51,771 nucleotides of DNA from Bacteroidota bacterium (GTDB lineage: Bacteria > Bacteroidota > Bacteroidia > Bacteroidales > VadinHA17): contig QKGI01000091.1 in the NCBI GenBank assembly GCA_003250475.1, positions 1-51,771 of the forward strand, given 5' to 3'. The position numbers were made by a program, and so were the translations under genes. Positions 7,621 to 16,408 of this stretch are shown here, in pieces. Position 1 is the stretch's first letter. Every line of letters begins with the position of its first letter. The notes beneath the pieces were generated by a model. It saw only the letters and a program-made list of their open reading frames with translations, was not told where the DNA came from and did not search any database.

Positions 7621-8592
7621 TCACTGGGAGATATCGAAATCTTCCCGGTATGATGCCAGGTGCCTGTTTATTTTTTCAATATAAATATCCCGCACGGTGA
7701 TCATGATACCGGTCTCTTCAACATTACCGAAGTGATGATTGATAAAGGTGCCGAAGCACTTCATCGTGGGAGAGAGATTCATGTAGGCATTGATCAGCGG
7801 CGGAATGTTCTCACCCAGCCTGCGCACCTCCTGCCCGAGGATCTTCAGGTTGTCCCTGAAGGACTTGCCGGTAAAGACCTGATCCATCTCATCCCTGTGA
7901 ATGTCAATAATTATCGGATCATCGGGTACAGCAAGCTTGTCAGGGTCAGGGAAGTATTTCAGCATGAAATAGAGCAGCATGTTACGGGCCTGCACGTTGT
8001 AGTGGGTATACATAGTTACCTTTCCGAAGAGGTACCTTATCTGACGGTTGTCAATGATGATGGCGCCCAGGCCGTCCCACAGATTGTCAAGGGCGAAGAG
8101 ACTCTTACGACCCATGGCAGCACTCTGGTATTCAGGTCTCACAAATGAACGCCCGAGTTCCATCGTATGAGGGAGATATTTTTTTAGGAATTTCCGGGAA
8201 AAGGTAAAGTAAGATGACGAGGCAAACCTGTCTACAGAAAAGTCCCTCTCTTTATACTCCGGGTAGATGAAACGGTACCCGCCTATGATCTCACGGTTGT
8301 CAGGATCCCATATGATCAGCTGCTTCTGGGGATGATCGGCATCAAGGTCGTATTCATCGAGATCAAGGGCTTTGCCGGTTCCGCCGCCGGCATGCCGAAA
8401 GGTAAGCTCCCTTATGCGGCCTATCTCGCGCATAAGCAAAGGCGAACTGCGGTGGTCAAAGATATAGACTTCGTTGTTGGCGTTGTTGGTCTTCCTCAGA
8501 TAGCCTATCCTGGCAAGCTCGGCAGCCAAGTCATCAACAGGGACCGCCTCACCAAGCGGCTCCACATCACCATGAATAATTTTGTCCTCCAC
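7621..8592 (-). CDS. glsB: Glycine-lipid N-acyltransferase GlsB (OlsB-like GNAT)
   Basis: This 323-residue protein has the OlsB-like N-acyltransferase pattern: ELTFRHAGGGTGKALDLDEYD, then IIGGYRFIYP, then ELGRSFVRPEYQ. In Bacteroides, GlsB is known to attach a 3-hydroxy fatty acid to glycine, and GlsA then esterifies the hydroxyl to give glycine lipids. The partner gene directly upstream supports this call. The GTG start is the only option: an in-frame TAG lies two codons upstream and no ATG precedes the conserved region. The aminolipid head group (glycine, ornithine or other) cannot be read from sequence. Confidence 0.83.
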   Translation of the reverse strand: MEDKIIHGDVEPLGEAVPVDDLAAELARIGYLRKTNNANNEVYIFDHRSSPLLMREIGRIRELTFRHAGGGTGKALDLDEYDLDADHPQKQLIIWDPDNREIIGGYRFIYPEYKERDFSVDRFASSSYFTFSRKFLKKYLPHTMELGRSFVRPEYQSAAMGRKSLFALDNLWDGLGAIIIDNRQIRYLFGKVTMYTHYNVQARNMLLYFMLKYFPDPDKLAVPDDPIIIDIHRDEMDQVFTGKSFRDNLKILGQEVRRLGENIPPLINAYMNLSPTMKCFGTFINHHFGNVEETGIMITVRDIYIEKINRHLASYREDFDISQ

Positions 8593-8630
8593 GGAGAGCT
8601 AAATTGAGGAATAAAAATAAATAATATTAA

Positions 8631-9470
8631 TCAACCGGCAGCAAATCTTTTCTGCAAATTATAAGTTTTATCACGGATCATATCCGCCCATTCCTGCGGG
8701 CTCTTCGACTTGTCAAAAGTCTGCCACGGAATTACCTCTCCGAAGTAAACATCAATGTCTTTTCCCTTTTGACGGTACATTTCGTCGGCAAGATAGAGCA
8801 TCTCGAAGTTCATCTTTATGCCAAGACCGGTCCGGATGTTTGCCAGGTTGTAAAAGAAGGAGCTGTTGCGCCCTGCAAAGAAACATGGCACTATGTCACG
8901 TTTGTGCTGAATGGCCTTGACTATGAAACTCTTCTGCCATTTGAGGTCGGTGATCGACCCCTTGATTTTCCTCGAGCATATCCCTGCCGGGAAATTAAGG
9001 AGCTGATAGTCTGAGGCGTACGCCTCTTCCATCAGCCTTGCGGCCTCGCGCCCGAAAGAGCCGACTTTGTTTACAGGCAGAAAGATATCCGAATAGTTAT
9101 CGATATACATGAGGATGTCATTCACGGGGAATTTTATTTCCTGGAAATGTTTCGACAATTCGCTGATAAAAACCATGCCGTCAAGACCTCCCAGCGGGTG
9201 ATTTGACACAAAGATGTTCCGCCCGCCTGCGGGAAGGTTTTCAACGCCGTGAGCACGGTATTTTATGCCCATATACCCCAGGGCAGCATCGTTGAAGTCC
9301 GTGCCACGGAGGTGGCTGAATTTACGCAGGATCTCGTTGATCATGTCCTGATGGACAATACGTTTCAGGTAACTGATGACAAAGCCTGGAAGCATCCTGC
9401 CTATCTTCGGATTCTTGTCCATGAGAATCTTCTCAACATCTACCTGCTTTGGGGTTGTGGCTTGTTCCAT
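8631..9470 (-). CDS. glsA: Glycine-lipid O-acyltransferase GlsA (PlsC-like)
   Basis: This 279-residue 1-acylglycerol-3-phosphate acyltransferase-like protein is the likely second enzyme of glycine-lipid synthesis. The catalytic motif reads NHPLGGLDG, one residue longer between His and Asp than the usual HX4D, and the substrate-phosphate motif reads NFPAGICSRK rather than FPEGTRS. Both changes suggest an acceptor other than glycerol phosphate, in keeping with the neighbour. ATG start; 38 nt separate it from glsB downstream on the same strand, so an operon is likely. No clear TAnnTTTG box was found before it. Confidence 0.8.
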   Translation of the reverse strand: MEQATTPKQVDVEKILMDKNPKIGRMLPGFVISYLKRIVHQDMINEILRKFSHLRGTDFNDAALGYMGIKYRAHGVENLPAGGRNIFVSNHPLGGLDGMVFISELSKHFQEIKFPVNDILMYIDNYSDIFLPVNKVGSFGREAARLMEEAYASDYQLLNFPAGICSRKIKGSITDLKWQKSFIVKAIQHKRDIVPCFFAGRNSSFFYNLANIRTGLGIKMNFEMLYLADEMYRQKGKDIDVYFGEVIPWQTFDKSKSPQEWADMIRDKTYNLQKRFAAG

Positions 9471-9764
9471 TTTCAGTTTTATGGCGCGGTAAAGATAATT
9501 TTTTTTTGACCAAAGAACCGACTGTTTGACTCCACTCCTGAAGGGTGATTCAGGAGATACTATTACGCCCGTTATGAAGATCTTCAGTCCAGGTACACGC
9601 GGAGATGATCTGCCGGCCCTACTACTGGAAATCTGGTAGTCAGGGGTATTCTGAAAAATGCCCGCAGACTATGACAGACGAAACCACTTATAGCCAATGA
9701 ATTACACAAAGTCTAGCGCACGGTCGCACTCCTGTCGGGATGCAGTTTTGCAAAGTTTTCAACA
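9471..9764. other. Intergenic region between divergent glsA and mraZ
   Basis: No gene or tRNA was recognised. A perfect 8-bp inverted repeat, CTCCTGAA (9535-9542), 6-nt loop, TTCAGGAG (9549-9556), is the clearest structure. A shorter ACTAC/GTAGT pair lies near 9623-9642. Neither is followed by a T-tract. The region presumably holds the glsA promoter. Confidence 0.4.
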
Positions 9765-9800
9765 AAAGTGAAGAAAAATGGAGGAAAGTGGAGGAAAGTG
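9765..9800 (+). promoter_or_regulatory. MraZ operator: four AAAGTG boxes at 10-bp spacing
   Basis: AAAGTG, AAAATG, AAAGTG and AAAGTG start at 9765, 9775, 9785 and 9795, an exact 10-bp period (one helical turn). The third and fourth are followed by GAGG and GGAA. MraZ is known to bind direct repeats of this type (TGGG or AAAGTG cores at about 10-bp spacing) ahead of its own gene. The last box is 13 nt before the -7 box, so the array covers the -33 region and binding would be expected to control the whole cluster. Confidence 0.8.
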
Positions 9801-9813
9801 GGAAAAATATTTC

Positions 9814-9821
9814 TACTTTAG
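9814..9821 (+). promoter_or_regulatory. Probable mraZ -7 box
   Basis: TACTTTAG matches TAnnTTTG at all but one defined position. It lies 21 nt before the mraZ ATG and just after the MraZ boxes, the expected arrangement for an autoregulated dcw promoter. Confidence 0.45.
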
Positions 9822-9842
9822 CCCTTCGAAACAACAACTGTA

Positions 9843-10307
9843 ATGGCCACGTTTATCGGTGATTATTCATGCAGGCTTGATGCCAAGGGAAGAGTCATCC
9901 TCCCTTCCGCTTTCAAGAAGCAGATGCCTACGGCAGCTGAAGATCGCTTTGTGGTCAGAAAAGATATCTTCGAGGGTTGTCTTGTCCTCTACTCTATTGA
10001 CGACTGGAACAGGCAGCTGGAGAAGATCCGCAGCAGGATCAACCAATACAACAGGGAGCATAATATCTTTCTCCGCAACTTCTTCAAGGGGACAGCAGAG
10101 GTGTCGCTCGACAGCAGTAACAGACTGCTGATACCGAAGCGCCTCCTTGACCTGGCCGGAATTACGAAGGATGTTGTTCTTGCAGGTCAGGACGGACGGA
10201 TTGAGATGTGGGCCGAAGAGGTTTATGCCCGCATCGACATGCCTTCTGACGACTTTGCCGACCTGGCAGAGAAACTGCTTGGGAGTCCCGACACAGGTTC
10301 TTCCTGA
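9843..10307 (+). CDS. mraZ: Transcriptional regulator MraZ
   Basis: This 154-residue protein has two SpoVT-AbrB-type half-domains: DAKGRVILPSAF (about 13-24) and DSSNRLLIPKRLLDLAG (about 90-107). MraZ forms a ring that binds repeated boxes and in other bacteria represses its own dcw cluster. Four such boxes lie immediately upstream. The stop overlaps the rsmH start (TGATG), implying coupled translation. First gene of the dcw cluster. Confidence 0.95.
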   Translation: MATFIGDYSCRLDAKGRVILPSAFKKQMPTAAEDRFVVRKDIFEGCLVLYSIDDWNRQLEKIRSRINQYNREHNIFLRNFFKGTAEVSLDSSNRLLIPKRLLDLAGITKDVVLAGQDGRIEMWAEEVYARIDMPSDDFADLAEKLLGSPDTGSS

Positions 10308-11206
10308 TGGCTCCATACCATCTCCCAGCACTGCTTTCTGAAAGCATTGCAGGGCTAAACCTCAGGCCCGACGGGATCTATGTCGACGTAACCTTTGGCG
10401 GCGGCGGCCATGCCCGTGCCATCCTTGAACATCTGACCACCGGCAGGCTGATAGCCTTTGACCAGGATATTGACGCTGTTGCCAATACCCCGGATGATGA
10501 ACACTTCACCCTTCTCAATCAGAATTTCAGGTACCTGAGGAATAACCTGCGCTACCTGGGCATAAGAGCCATTGACGGCCTGATAGCTGACCTGGGAGTA
10601 TCCTTTCATCAGTTTGACAGGCAGGAGAGAGGTTTCTCATTCCGCGGGGAGGCGGAGCTTGATATGCGCATGAACCGCCTGTCGGCGGTGAAGGCCTCTG
10701 ACATACTGAACACATATGGTGAGGATAGGCTCGCAGATCTCTTTTACAGGTACGGTGAGCTGACCAATTCGCGGAAACTGGCAGCAGCCATAGTGAAGGC
10801 CAGGGCCGAAAGGCCTGTGAAAACGGTCAGCGACCTCATGTCAGTTCTTGCCGGACAGGTGCCTCCCAGGGAGGAGAATAAATTCTGGGCGCGTCTTTTT
10901 CAGTCTTTACGCATTGAGGTCAACAATGAGATGCAGGCACTGACGGAGATGCTGACACAGGCGCTTGAGGTGCTGAAGCCCGGCGGCCGCCTCTCGGTGA
11001 TAACTTATCATTCACTGGAAGACAGGCTGGTAAAGAACTTCATACGTAGCGGCAATTTCGAAGGTAAGAGCGAGAAGGATTTTTTTGGTAACGTGACTGT
11101 CCCCCTCAGGGCTGTGAACCGTAAGGTGATCGTCCCGACGGAGGAAGAGATACGGGCTAACAGCAGGGCACGCAGCGCCAGGCTCAGGATAGCAGAAAAG
11201 TTATGA
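10307..11206 (+). CDS. rsmH: 16S rRNA (cytosine-1402-N4) methyltransferase RsmH
   Basis: This 299-residue S-adenosylmethionine-dependent enzyme (formerly MraW) methylates N4 of C1402 in the ribosomal P site. The SAM-binding motif VDVTFGGGGHARAIL is near the N-terminus; LIADLGVSFHQFD, GFSFRGEAELDMRM and the late SVITYHSLEDRLVKNF are family signatures. Length is normal. It overlaps mraZ upstream and ftsL downstream (ATGA), the standard dcw position. Confidence 0.96.
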   Translation: MAPYHLPALLSESIAGLNLRPDGIYVDVTFGGGGHARAILEHLTTGRLIAFDQDIDAVANTPDDEHFTLLNQNFRYLRNNLRYLGIRAIDGLIADLGVSFHQFDRQERGFSFRGEAELDMRMNRLSAVKASDILNTYGEDRLADLFYRYGELTNSRKLAAAIVKARAERPVKTVSDLMSVLAGQVPPREENKFWARLFQSLRIEVNNEMQALTEMLTQALEVLKPGGRLSVITYHSLEDRLVKNFIRSGNFEGKSEKDFFGNVTVPLRAVNRKVIVPTEEEIRANSRARSARLRIAEKL

Positions 11207-11664
11207 GAGCCATGGCAGGTAATGATATAGGGAACCTTGTGAATGCTGCCGCGAATAAAGACAGTGGAAAGAACATTGGAGGGATGAAAAAGGAGAAGAG
11301 CCAGGATAAAAAGAGCAGGCCACAAAAGGGTACCGGCAACAGGAGGAGTCCCGGATACTTCAGGGGGCTCATCAGCGGCACACTCATCTCTGATAGTCTC
11401 ATACTTAAAGACATACGATATTCCGCTCTCATTGCCCTTCTTGCTGTGATCTTTATTGCCAACAGGTTTAATGCCGAACGCGTTGAACGGGATATCATCG
11501 TCCTGGAGCAGGAGGTAAGAGACCTGAGGTCAGAATCGCTCTCTGTCTCTGCAGAGCTGGGCAGCGTGAGTCGCCAGAGTGAGATAACAGAACTGGTTAA
11601 GGAGCGGGGCCTCGGTCTCCAGGAGCTGCGTGAACCACCATTCAGGATTGTAGTGCATGAGTAA
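11203..11664 (+). CDS. ftsL: FtsL-like divisome protein
   Basis: This 153-residue protein has a long basic cytoplasmic N-terminus (about 65 residues, Lys/Arg/Gly rich), one membrane segment (about YSALIALLAVIFIA) and a periplasmic coiled coil (VERDIIVLEQEVRDLRSESL). This is the bitopic layout of FtsL. Sequence conservation in this family is poor, so the call rests on topology and on position between rsmH and ftsI. The ATG at 11203 gives an ATGA overlap with rsmH; an ATG at 11212 is an alternative. It overlaps ftsI by 8 bp. Confidence 0.8.
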   Translation: MRAMAGNDIGNLVNAAANKDSGKNIGGMKKEKSQDKKSRPQKGTGNRRSPGYFRGLISGTLISDSLILKDIRYSALIALLAVIFIANRFNAERVERDIIVLEQEVRDLRSESLSVSAELGSVSRQSEITELVKERGLGLQELREPPFRIVVHE

Positions 11665-13687
11665 AAGGATGAAACCAAAGGATCAGATACTTGCACGTAC
11701 CGGCGTCATATACGGTATCGTGGCGATGATGGCTCTCGCCGTCTTCGTACGTATCATTATCCTTCAGTTTGTCCAATCCGAGAAGTGGGCCGGTATGGCT
11801 GACAAGATAGTCTTCCGCAGGGAGGTTGACAAAGCCGGGCGTGGCGACATCCTTTCGGATGACGGCCGGATACTCGCAAGTTCCATACCCTACTATACTG
11901 TGTACATGGATACCCGCAGCTCGGGCATGGCAGACACTACATGGTCGAACGGCATAAGCGGACTATGCAGAGGACTGTCAGCCAATGTGGGTGTCAACAC
12001 GCCGGAAGGGTGGAAGACAGCGCTAACCAATGCCCGGAAGCGGGGCGACAGGTATTATCTCATCAAGAGGCACGTCAGCTACGAGACCCTGTCACGTCTC
12101 AAACAACTACCCATCTTCAGGCATGGTAAGTTCAGGGGAGGATTGATCTACCAGCCTGAAAACAGCCGTATCATGCCCAACGGCCTCCTGGCCAGGCGTA
12201 CGATAGGATATATCACCGAGGATACCCTGGCAAATATCGTCGGTATTGAGGGTTCTTTCAACGGTTATCTTGCAGGTAAGGACGGGAGGAAGGTACAACA
12301 GCGCCTCACTGGCGGAGCATGGATCGATGTTGATAACCTGGAGACGACACATGCCCGTCCGGGTTATGACGTTGTCACCACAATCGATCTTGACCTCCAG
12401 GATGCAGCTGAGAATGCCCTCTATAAACAGCTGGAGAAGCATAAAGCCCACCATGGCTGCGCCGTGGTCATGGAAGTACGTACAGGTGATGTTAAAGCTA
12501 TCGCCAATCTCGAGATAGGATCAGACGGCAGGTATCATGAGACCTACAATTTTGCTGTGGGTGAGAGTACAGAGCCTGGATCGACCTTCAAGATGATGTC
12601 GATGATAGCAGCACTGGAAGACGGTGTCATAGATCTTGATGACACTATCAATACCGGTGACGGAACAGTGAGGTATTATGACAAGATCATTCGTGATCAT
12701 GAGGATAAGGGCCTGGGAAGGATAACTGCACGGGAGGTCTTTGAACACTCCTCCAACGTCGGGACGGCAAAGATCATTAATGAAGGATACAAGGATAATC
12801 CGCGCAGGTATGTTGACCGTCTCTATTCAATGCAGATCAACAAACCCCTGGGATTGCAGATCAAGGGTGAGGGGAAACCGCTGATCCGCTATCCGGGAGA
12901 TAAACTGTGGTCAGGCATCTCACTCCCCATGATGTCTCATGGCTACGAGGTGCAAATGACTCCCTTGCAGATACTTACTTTCTATAATGCCATTGCCAAC
13001 AATGGCAGGATGGTCAAGCCGAGGTTCGTCACGGAGGTTCGCGATGGCAACAGGATCATCAAGACCTTTGATACCGAAGTAATAACAAACGCCATCTGTT
13101 CGCGCTCAACGATAAACAAGGCGCAGTCTCTTCTTGAAGGTGTGGTGGAGAAAGGTACGGCAAAGAATCTCAGGGACAGCAATTACAGGATAGCCGGCAA
13201 GACAGGTACTGCACAGATAGCAAATGCAAAGCATGGTTACCGGTCCGGACCACGCATCTCATACCAGGCATCATTTGTTGGGTACTTCCCGGCCAACGAC
13301 CCGCTCTATTCATGTATCGTTGTTGTCAATGCCCCCTCGAACTGGGTCTATTACGGCAACGTGGTATCGGGTCCGGTGTTCAAGGAGATAGCAGACAAAG
13401 TGTATGCTACGAATTTCTACCGGGATCTTCAGGCATTGAACCCCGAAAGGGATGATAAGGTCAGGCTGCGCGAAGCAGCTGACATCATTGACAGCAGGGA
13501 TCTGACGGTCACATCCGGTATCATGCCAGATGTAACAGGTATGGGTCTCCGTGATGCAATTTACCTGCTTGAGAACAGCGGCCTGAGAGTTTATTACTCG
13601 GGACGTGGCAGGGTGGCAAGACAATCGCCCCAGGCCGGAGTAAAAATATCGCGTGGAGCAACAGTGTCGATAGAACTGAAACTGTGA
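11657..13687 (+). CDS. ftsI: Division transpeptidase FtsI (class B PBP) with PASTA domain
   Basis: This 676-residue protein has one N-terminal membrane anchor (about 15-38), a PBP dimerisation domain and a transpeptidase domain with S309-T-F-K312 (nucleophile Ser309), S365-S-N367 and K515-T-G517. The last ~65 residues form a single PASTA domain (MPDVTGMGLRDAIYLL...). It cross-links septal peptidoglycan together with the FtsW glycosyltransferase. The PASTA tail is absent from E. coli FtsI but is found in SpoVD-type proteins. Its GTG/ATG junction with murE overlaps the stop. Confidence 0.94.
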   Translation: MSKRMKPKDQILARTGVIYGIVAMMALAVFVRIIILQFVQSEKWAGMADKIVFRREVDKAGRGDILSDDGRILASSIPYYTVYMDTRSSGMADTTWSNGISGLCRGLSANVGVNTPEGWKTALTNARKRGDRYYLIKRHVSYETLSRLKQLPIFRHGKFRGGLIYQPENSRIMPNGLLARRTIGYITEDTLANIVGIEGSFNGYLAGKDGRKVQQRLTGGAWIDVDNLETTHARPGYDVVTTIDLDLQDAAENALYKQLEKHKAHHGCAVVMEVRTGDVKAIANLEIGSDGRYHETYNFAVGESTEPGSTFKMMSMIAALEDGVIDLDDTINTGDGTVRYYDKIIRDHEDKGLGRITAREVFEHSSNVGTAKIINEGYKDNPRRYVDRLYSMQINKPLGLQIKGEGKPLIRYPGDKLWSGISLPMMSHGYEVQMTPLQILTFYNAIANNGRMVKPRFVTEVRDGNRIIKTFDTEVITNAICSRSTINKAQSLLEGVVEKGTAKNLRDSNYRIAGKTGTAQIANAKHGYRSGPRISYQASFVGYFPANDPLYSCIVVVNAPSNWVYYGNVVSGPVFKEIADKVYATNFYRDLQALNPERDDKVRLREAADIIDSRDLTVTSGIMPDVTGMGLRDAIYLLENSGLRVYYSGRGRVARQSPQAGVKISRGATVSIELKL

Positions 13688-13689
13688 GC

Positions 13690-15147
13690 ATGGTGGAACT
13701 GAAAACGATATTAAAGGATATAAAAGTAACTCAGGCTTATGGCGATGAAGAGAGGCTCATCGCCGGCGTGACCGCTGATTCACGTGATGTAAGGCCGGGG
13801 AGTCTTTTTGTGGCTGTGAAGGGAACGAAGAGTGATGGCCATGCATATATCAGCCAGGCTGTTGCAGCCGGAGCCACTGCTGTCATATGTGAACAGCTGC
13901 CCGAAAAAATATCTGAAGGTGTGACCATACTTGTTGTCGAAGACTCAGCAGCTGCGACAGGCCTGGCCGCCTCGGCATTCTATGGTCATCCCTCCCTTAA
14001 GATCAAGCTGACAGGCGTTACCGGCACCAACGGAAAGACCACGATAGCAACACTGCTGTACAATATGTTTGAGACGCTGGGATATAAATGCGGCCTGTTA
14101 TCCACTGTCTGCAATTATGTCCACCAGACCAGGGGTGAAGCCACCCACACTACCCCTGACCCTGTAAAGCTTAACGCTCTCCTTGCTGAGATGGTTGATC
14201 AGGGATGCGAATATGTCTTTATGGAGGTGAGCTCTCATGCCATTGATCAGAAGCGTATAGCCGGACTACATTTTGCAGGTGGTGTTTTTACAAACCTGAC
14301 ACACGACCATCTCGATTATCACCTGACATTCGATAACTATCTGGCAGTCAAGAAGAGGTTTTTTGACGGACTCGGACCGGAAGCTTTTGCGCTGGTTAAC
14401 ACTGACGACCGCAACGGGAGTGTTATGGTTCAGAATTGCAGGGCGGAGAAGCATACCTTCTCAATGCGCAGTATGGCAGACTTCCGGTGTAATATCATTG
14501 AACAGGGATTCGAGGGTATGCTTCTCAGGATCAACGGCAGGGATGTATGGACACACTTCATCGGCGACTATAACGCTTCCAACCTTCTCGCTGTCTATGG
14601 CACAGCCATTCTCCTTGGTGGCGCTGTTGAAGAAGTACTGACGACACTCAGTACCCTGCGTCCGGTTGACGGACGTATGGAGGTGATACGTTCAGCAGAC
14701 GGGATGACCGGAATAGTTGACTACGCACATACCCCTGATGCTGTGGAGAACGTTATCGAAGCAATCAACAGGCTCAGGCAGGGAACCGGCAGGCTGATAG
14801 TGGTTGTCGGCGCCGGAGGCGACCGTGACCGTACCAAGAGACCGGTCATGGCACGTATTGCAGCAGCAGGAGCAGACAGGGTGATACTGACATCTGATAA
14901 CCCCCGCAGTGAAGACCCTGACCTCATCATTGACGATATGCAATCGGGACTGTCACCTGATGCCATTGCCAGGACGATACGCATTGCCGGCCGTGCTGAT
15001 GCCATAAGGGCGGCAGTAATGCTGGCCACCCCTGAGGATATAATACTGGTGGCCGGGAAAGGCCATGAGACCTACCAGGAGGTGAAGGGTGTCAGACACC
15101 ATTTCGATGACCGGGAAGAGTTACGTAAAGCATTTAAAATGAGCTGA
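13690..15147 (+). CDS. murE: UDP-MurNAc-L-Ala-D-Glu:meso-diaminopimelate ligase MurE
   Basis: This Mur ligase (485 residues from the ATG at 13690; a GTG at 13684 overlapping the ftsI stop is an alternative) adds the third residue of the stem peptide. The ATP loop is [10 protein letters not shown] (about 109-118). D403-N-P-R406 followed by SEDP is the signature of diaminopimelate-specific MurE, as opposed to lysine enzymes, so the wall is predicted to be the DAP type. It ends 1 nt before mraY. Confidence 0.95.
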   Translation: MVELKTILKDIKVTQAYGDEERLIAGVTADSRDVRPGSLFVAVKGTKSDGHAYISQAVAAGATAVICEQLPEKISEGVTILVVEDSAAATGLAASAFYGHPSLKIKLTGVTGTNGKTTIATLLYNMFETLGYKCGLLSTVCNYVHQTRGEATHTTPDPVKLNALLAEMVDQGCEYVFMEVSSHAIDQKRIAGLHFAGGVFTNLTHDHLDYHLTFDNYLAVKKRFFDGLGPEAFALVNTDDRNGSVMVQNCRAEKHTFSMRSMADFRCNIIEQGFEGMLLRINGRDVWTHFIGDYNASNLLAVYGTAILLGGAVEEVLTTLSTLRPVDGRMEVIRSADGMTGIVDYAHTPDAVENVIEAINRLRQGTGRLIVVVGAGGDRDRTKRPVMARIAAAGADRVILTSDNPRSEDPDLIIDDMQSGLSPDAIARTIRIAGRADAIRAAVMLATPEDIILVAGKGHETYQEVKGVRHHFDDREELRKAFKMS

Positions 15148-15148
15148 T

Positions 15149-16405
15149 ATGTTATATTACCTGTTCAGATATCTCGATACTATAGGGTTGCCCGGCGCCG
15201 GCGTCTTCAACTATATCTCATTCAGGGCAGCAGCCGCAGTCATCACCTCTCTGCTGATAGCAATGCTGATAGGTAAAAGGATTATTTATTACCTGCAGCG
15301 CAAACAGATAGGAGAGACCATACGCGATCTCGATCTTGAAGGACAGTACAGGAAGCAGGGTACCCCTTCGATGGGAGGTATCATAATCATAGCGTCGATA
15401 CTGGTGCCGGTCCTGCTCTTTGCCAGGCTCGAAAACGTCTATATCCTTCTCATGATCATTACCACAATCTGGGTTGGGATGATAGGTTTTGTGGATGATT
15501 ACATAAAGATATTCAGGAAAAACAAGGAGGGTCTGGCAGGTAAGTTCAAGATCATCGGTCAGGTAGGCCTGGGGTTGATAGTCGCTGTGACCCTGTATGC
15601 AAGCGATGATGTTGTTGTGCGGGTCAATGTGACCGCTCCTGCTGAGGTGACCGTGGCTTCCGCCGATCTGTCATCCGGGAACCCGGGTGAGGTAATACAA
15701 CCTTCCACTGCAGTAAATATCAAATCGACAAAGACCACAATCCCATTCGTAAAGGAGAATGAGTTTGATTATGCATGGCTTGTACCCTTCGCCAAAGGAG
15801 AAACGAAGCAGTTACTTGGCTGGCTCGTGTTCATGGCGATGGTCATCTTCGTGGTTGTCTCTGTCTCCAACGGGGTTAACCTCACTGACGGCCTTGACGG
15901 CCTGGCAACAGGGACGAGTGCCATAGCAGGCGTGACGCTGGGAATCCTTGCCTATGTGTCAGGTAACATCATATATGCTGATTATCTGAATATAATGTAC
16001 CTGCCAAACATCGGCGAGCTGGTGATCTTCGCAGCAGCTTTTGCCGGTGCCACCGTAGGGTTTCTGTGGTATAACTCATACCCTGCACAGGTATTCATGG
16101 GTGATACCGGCAGCCTCACCCTGGGAGGCATCATCGCAGTCTTTGCCATCGTGATCAGGAAGGAGTTGCTGATACCTATCCTTTGCGGCATCTTCTTCAT
16201 CGAGAGCCTCTCGGTGATGCTGCAGGTAAGCTGGTTTAAGAGGACGAAACGCAAATACGGTGAGGGCAGGCGTATCTTCCTGATGGCGCCGCTGCATCAT
16301 CATTATCAGAAAAAGGGATATGCTGAACCAAAGATAGTCACACGTTTCTGGATCATTGCGATAATACTGGCGGTGCTGAGCGTGGTGACACTGAAGATAA
16401 GATAA
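15149..16405 (+). CDS. mraY: Phospho-MurNAc-pentapeptide transferase MraY
   Basis: This 418-residue polytopic membrane enzyme transfers phospho-MurNAc-pentapeptide to undecaprenyl phosphate, giving lipid I. Catalytic motifs are visible: [33 protein letters not shown] and the cytoplasmic [11 protein letters not shown]. It is about 50-60 residues longer than E. coli MraY because of extra sequence (about residues 150-225) that is Val/Thr/Ser rich; I recall this being usual in Bacteroidota. The gap to murD is 3 nt. Confidence 0.95.
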   Translation: MLYYLFRYLDTIGLPGAGVFNYISFRAAAAVITSLLIAMLIGKRIIYYLQRKQIGETIRDLDLEGQYRKQGTPSMGGIIIIASILVPVLLFARLENVYILLMIITTIWVGMIGFVDDYIKIFRKNKEGLAGKFKIIGQVGLGLIVAVTLYASDDVVVRVNVTAPAEVTVASADLSSGNPGEVIQPSTAVNIKSTKTTIPFVKENEFDYAWLVPFAKGETKQLLGWLVFMAMVIFVVVSVSNGVNLTDGLDGLATGTSAIAGVTLGILAYVSGNIIYADYLNIMYLPNIGELVIFAAAFAGATVGFLWYNSYPAQVFMGDTGSLTLGGIIAVFAIVIRKELLIPILCGIFFIESLSVMLQVSWFKRTKRKYGEGRRIFLMAPLHHHYQKKGYAEPKIVTRFWIIAIILAVLSVVTLKIR

Positions 16406-16408
16406 AGA

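Noticed and set aside
9471-9764. tRNA or small gene in the glsA-mraZ gap
   Set aside because: Only short inverted repeats were found; no cloverleaf with conserved tRNA bases and no credible open frame.
15149-16405. Insertion in MraY as a novel domain
   Set aside because: The extra segment looks like the longer loop I recall from Bacteroidota MraY; catalytic motifs are all intact.
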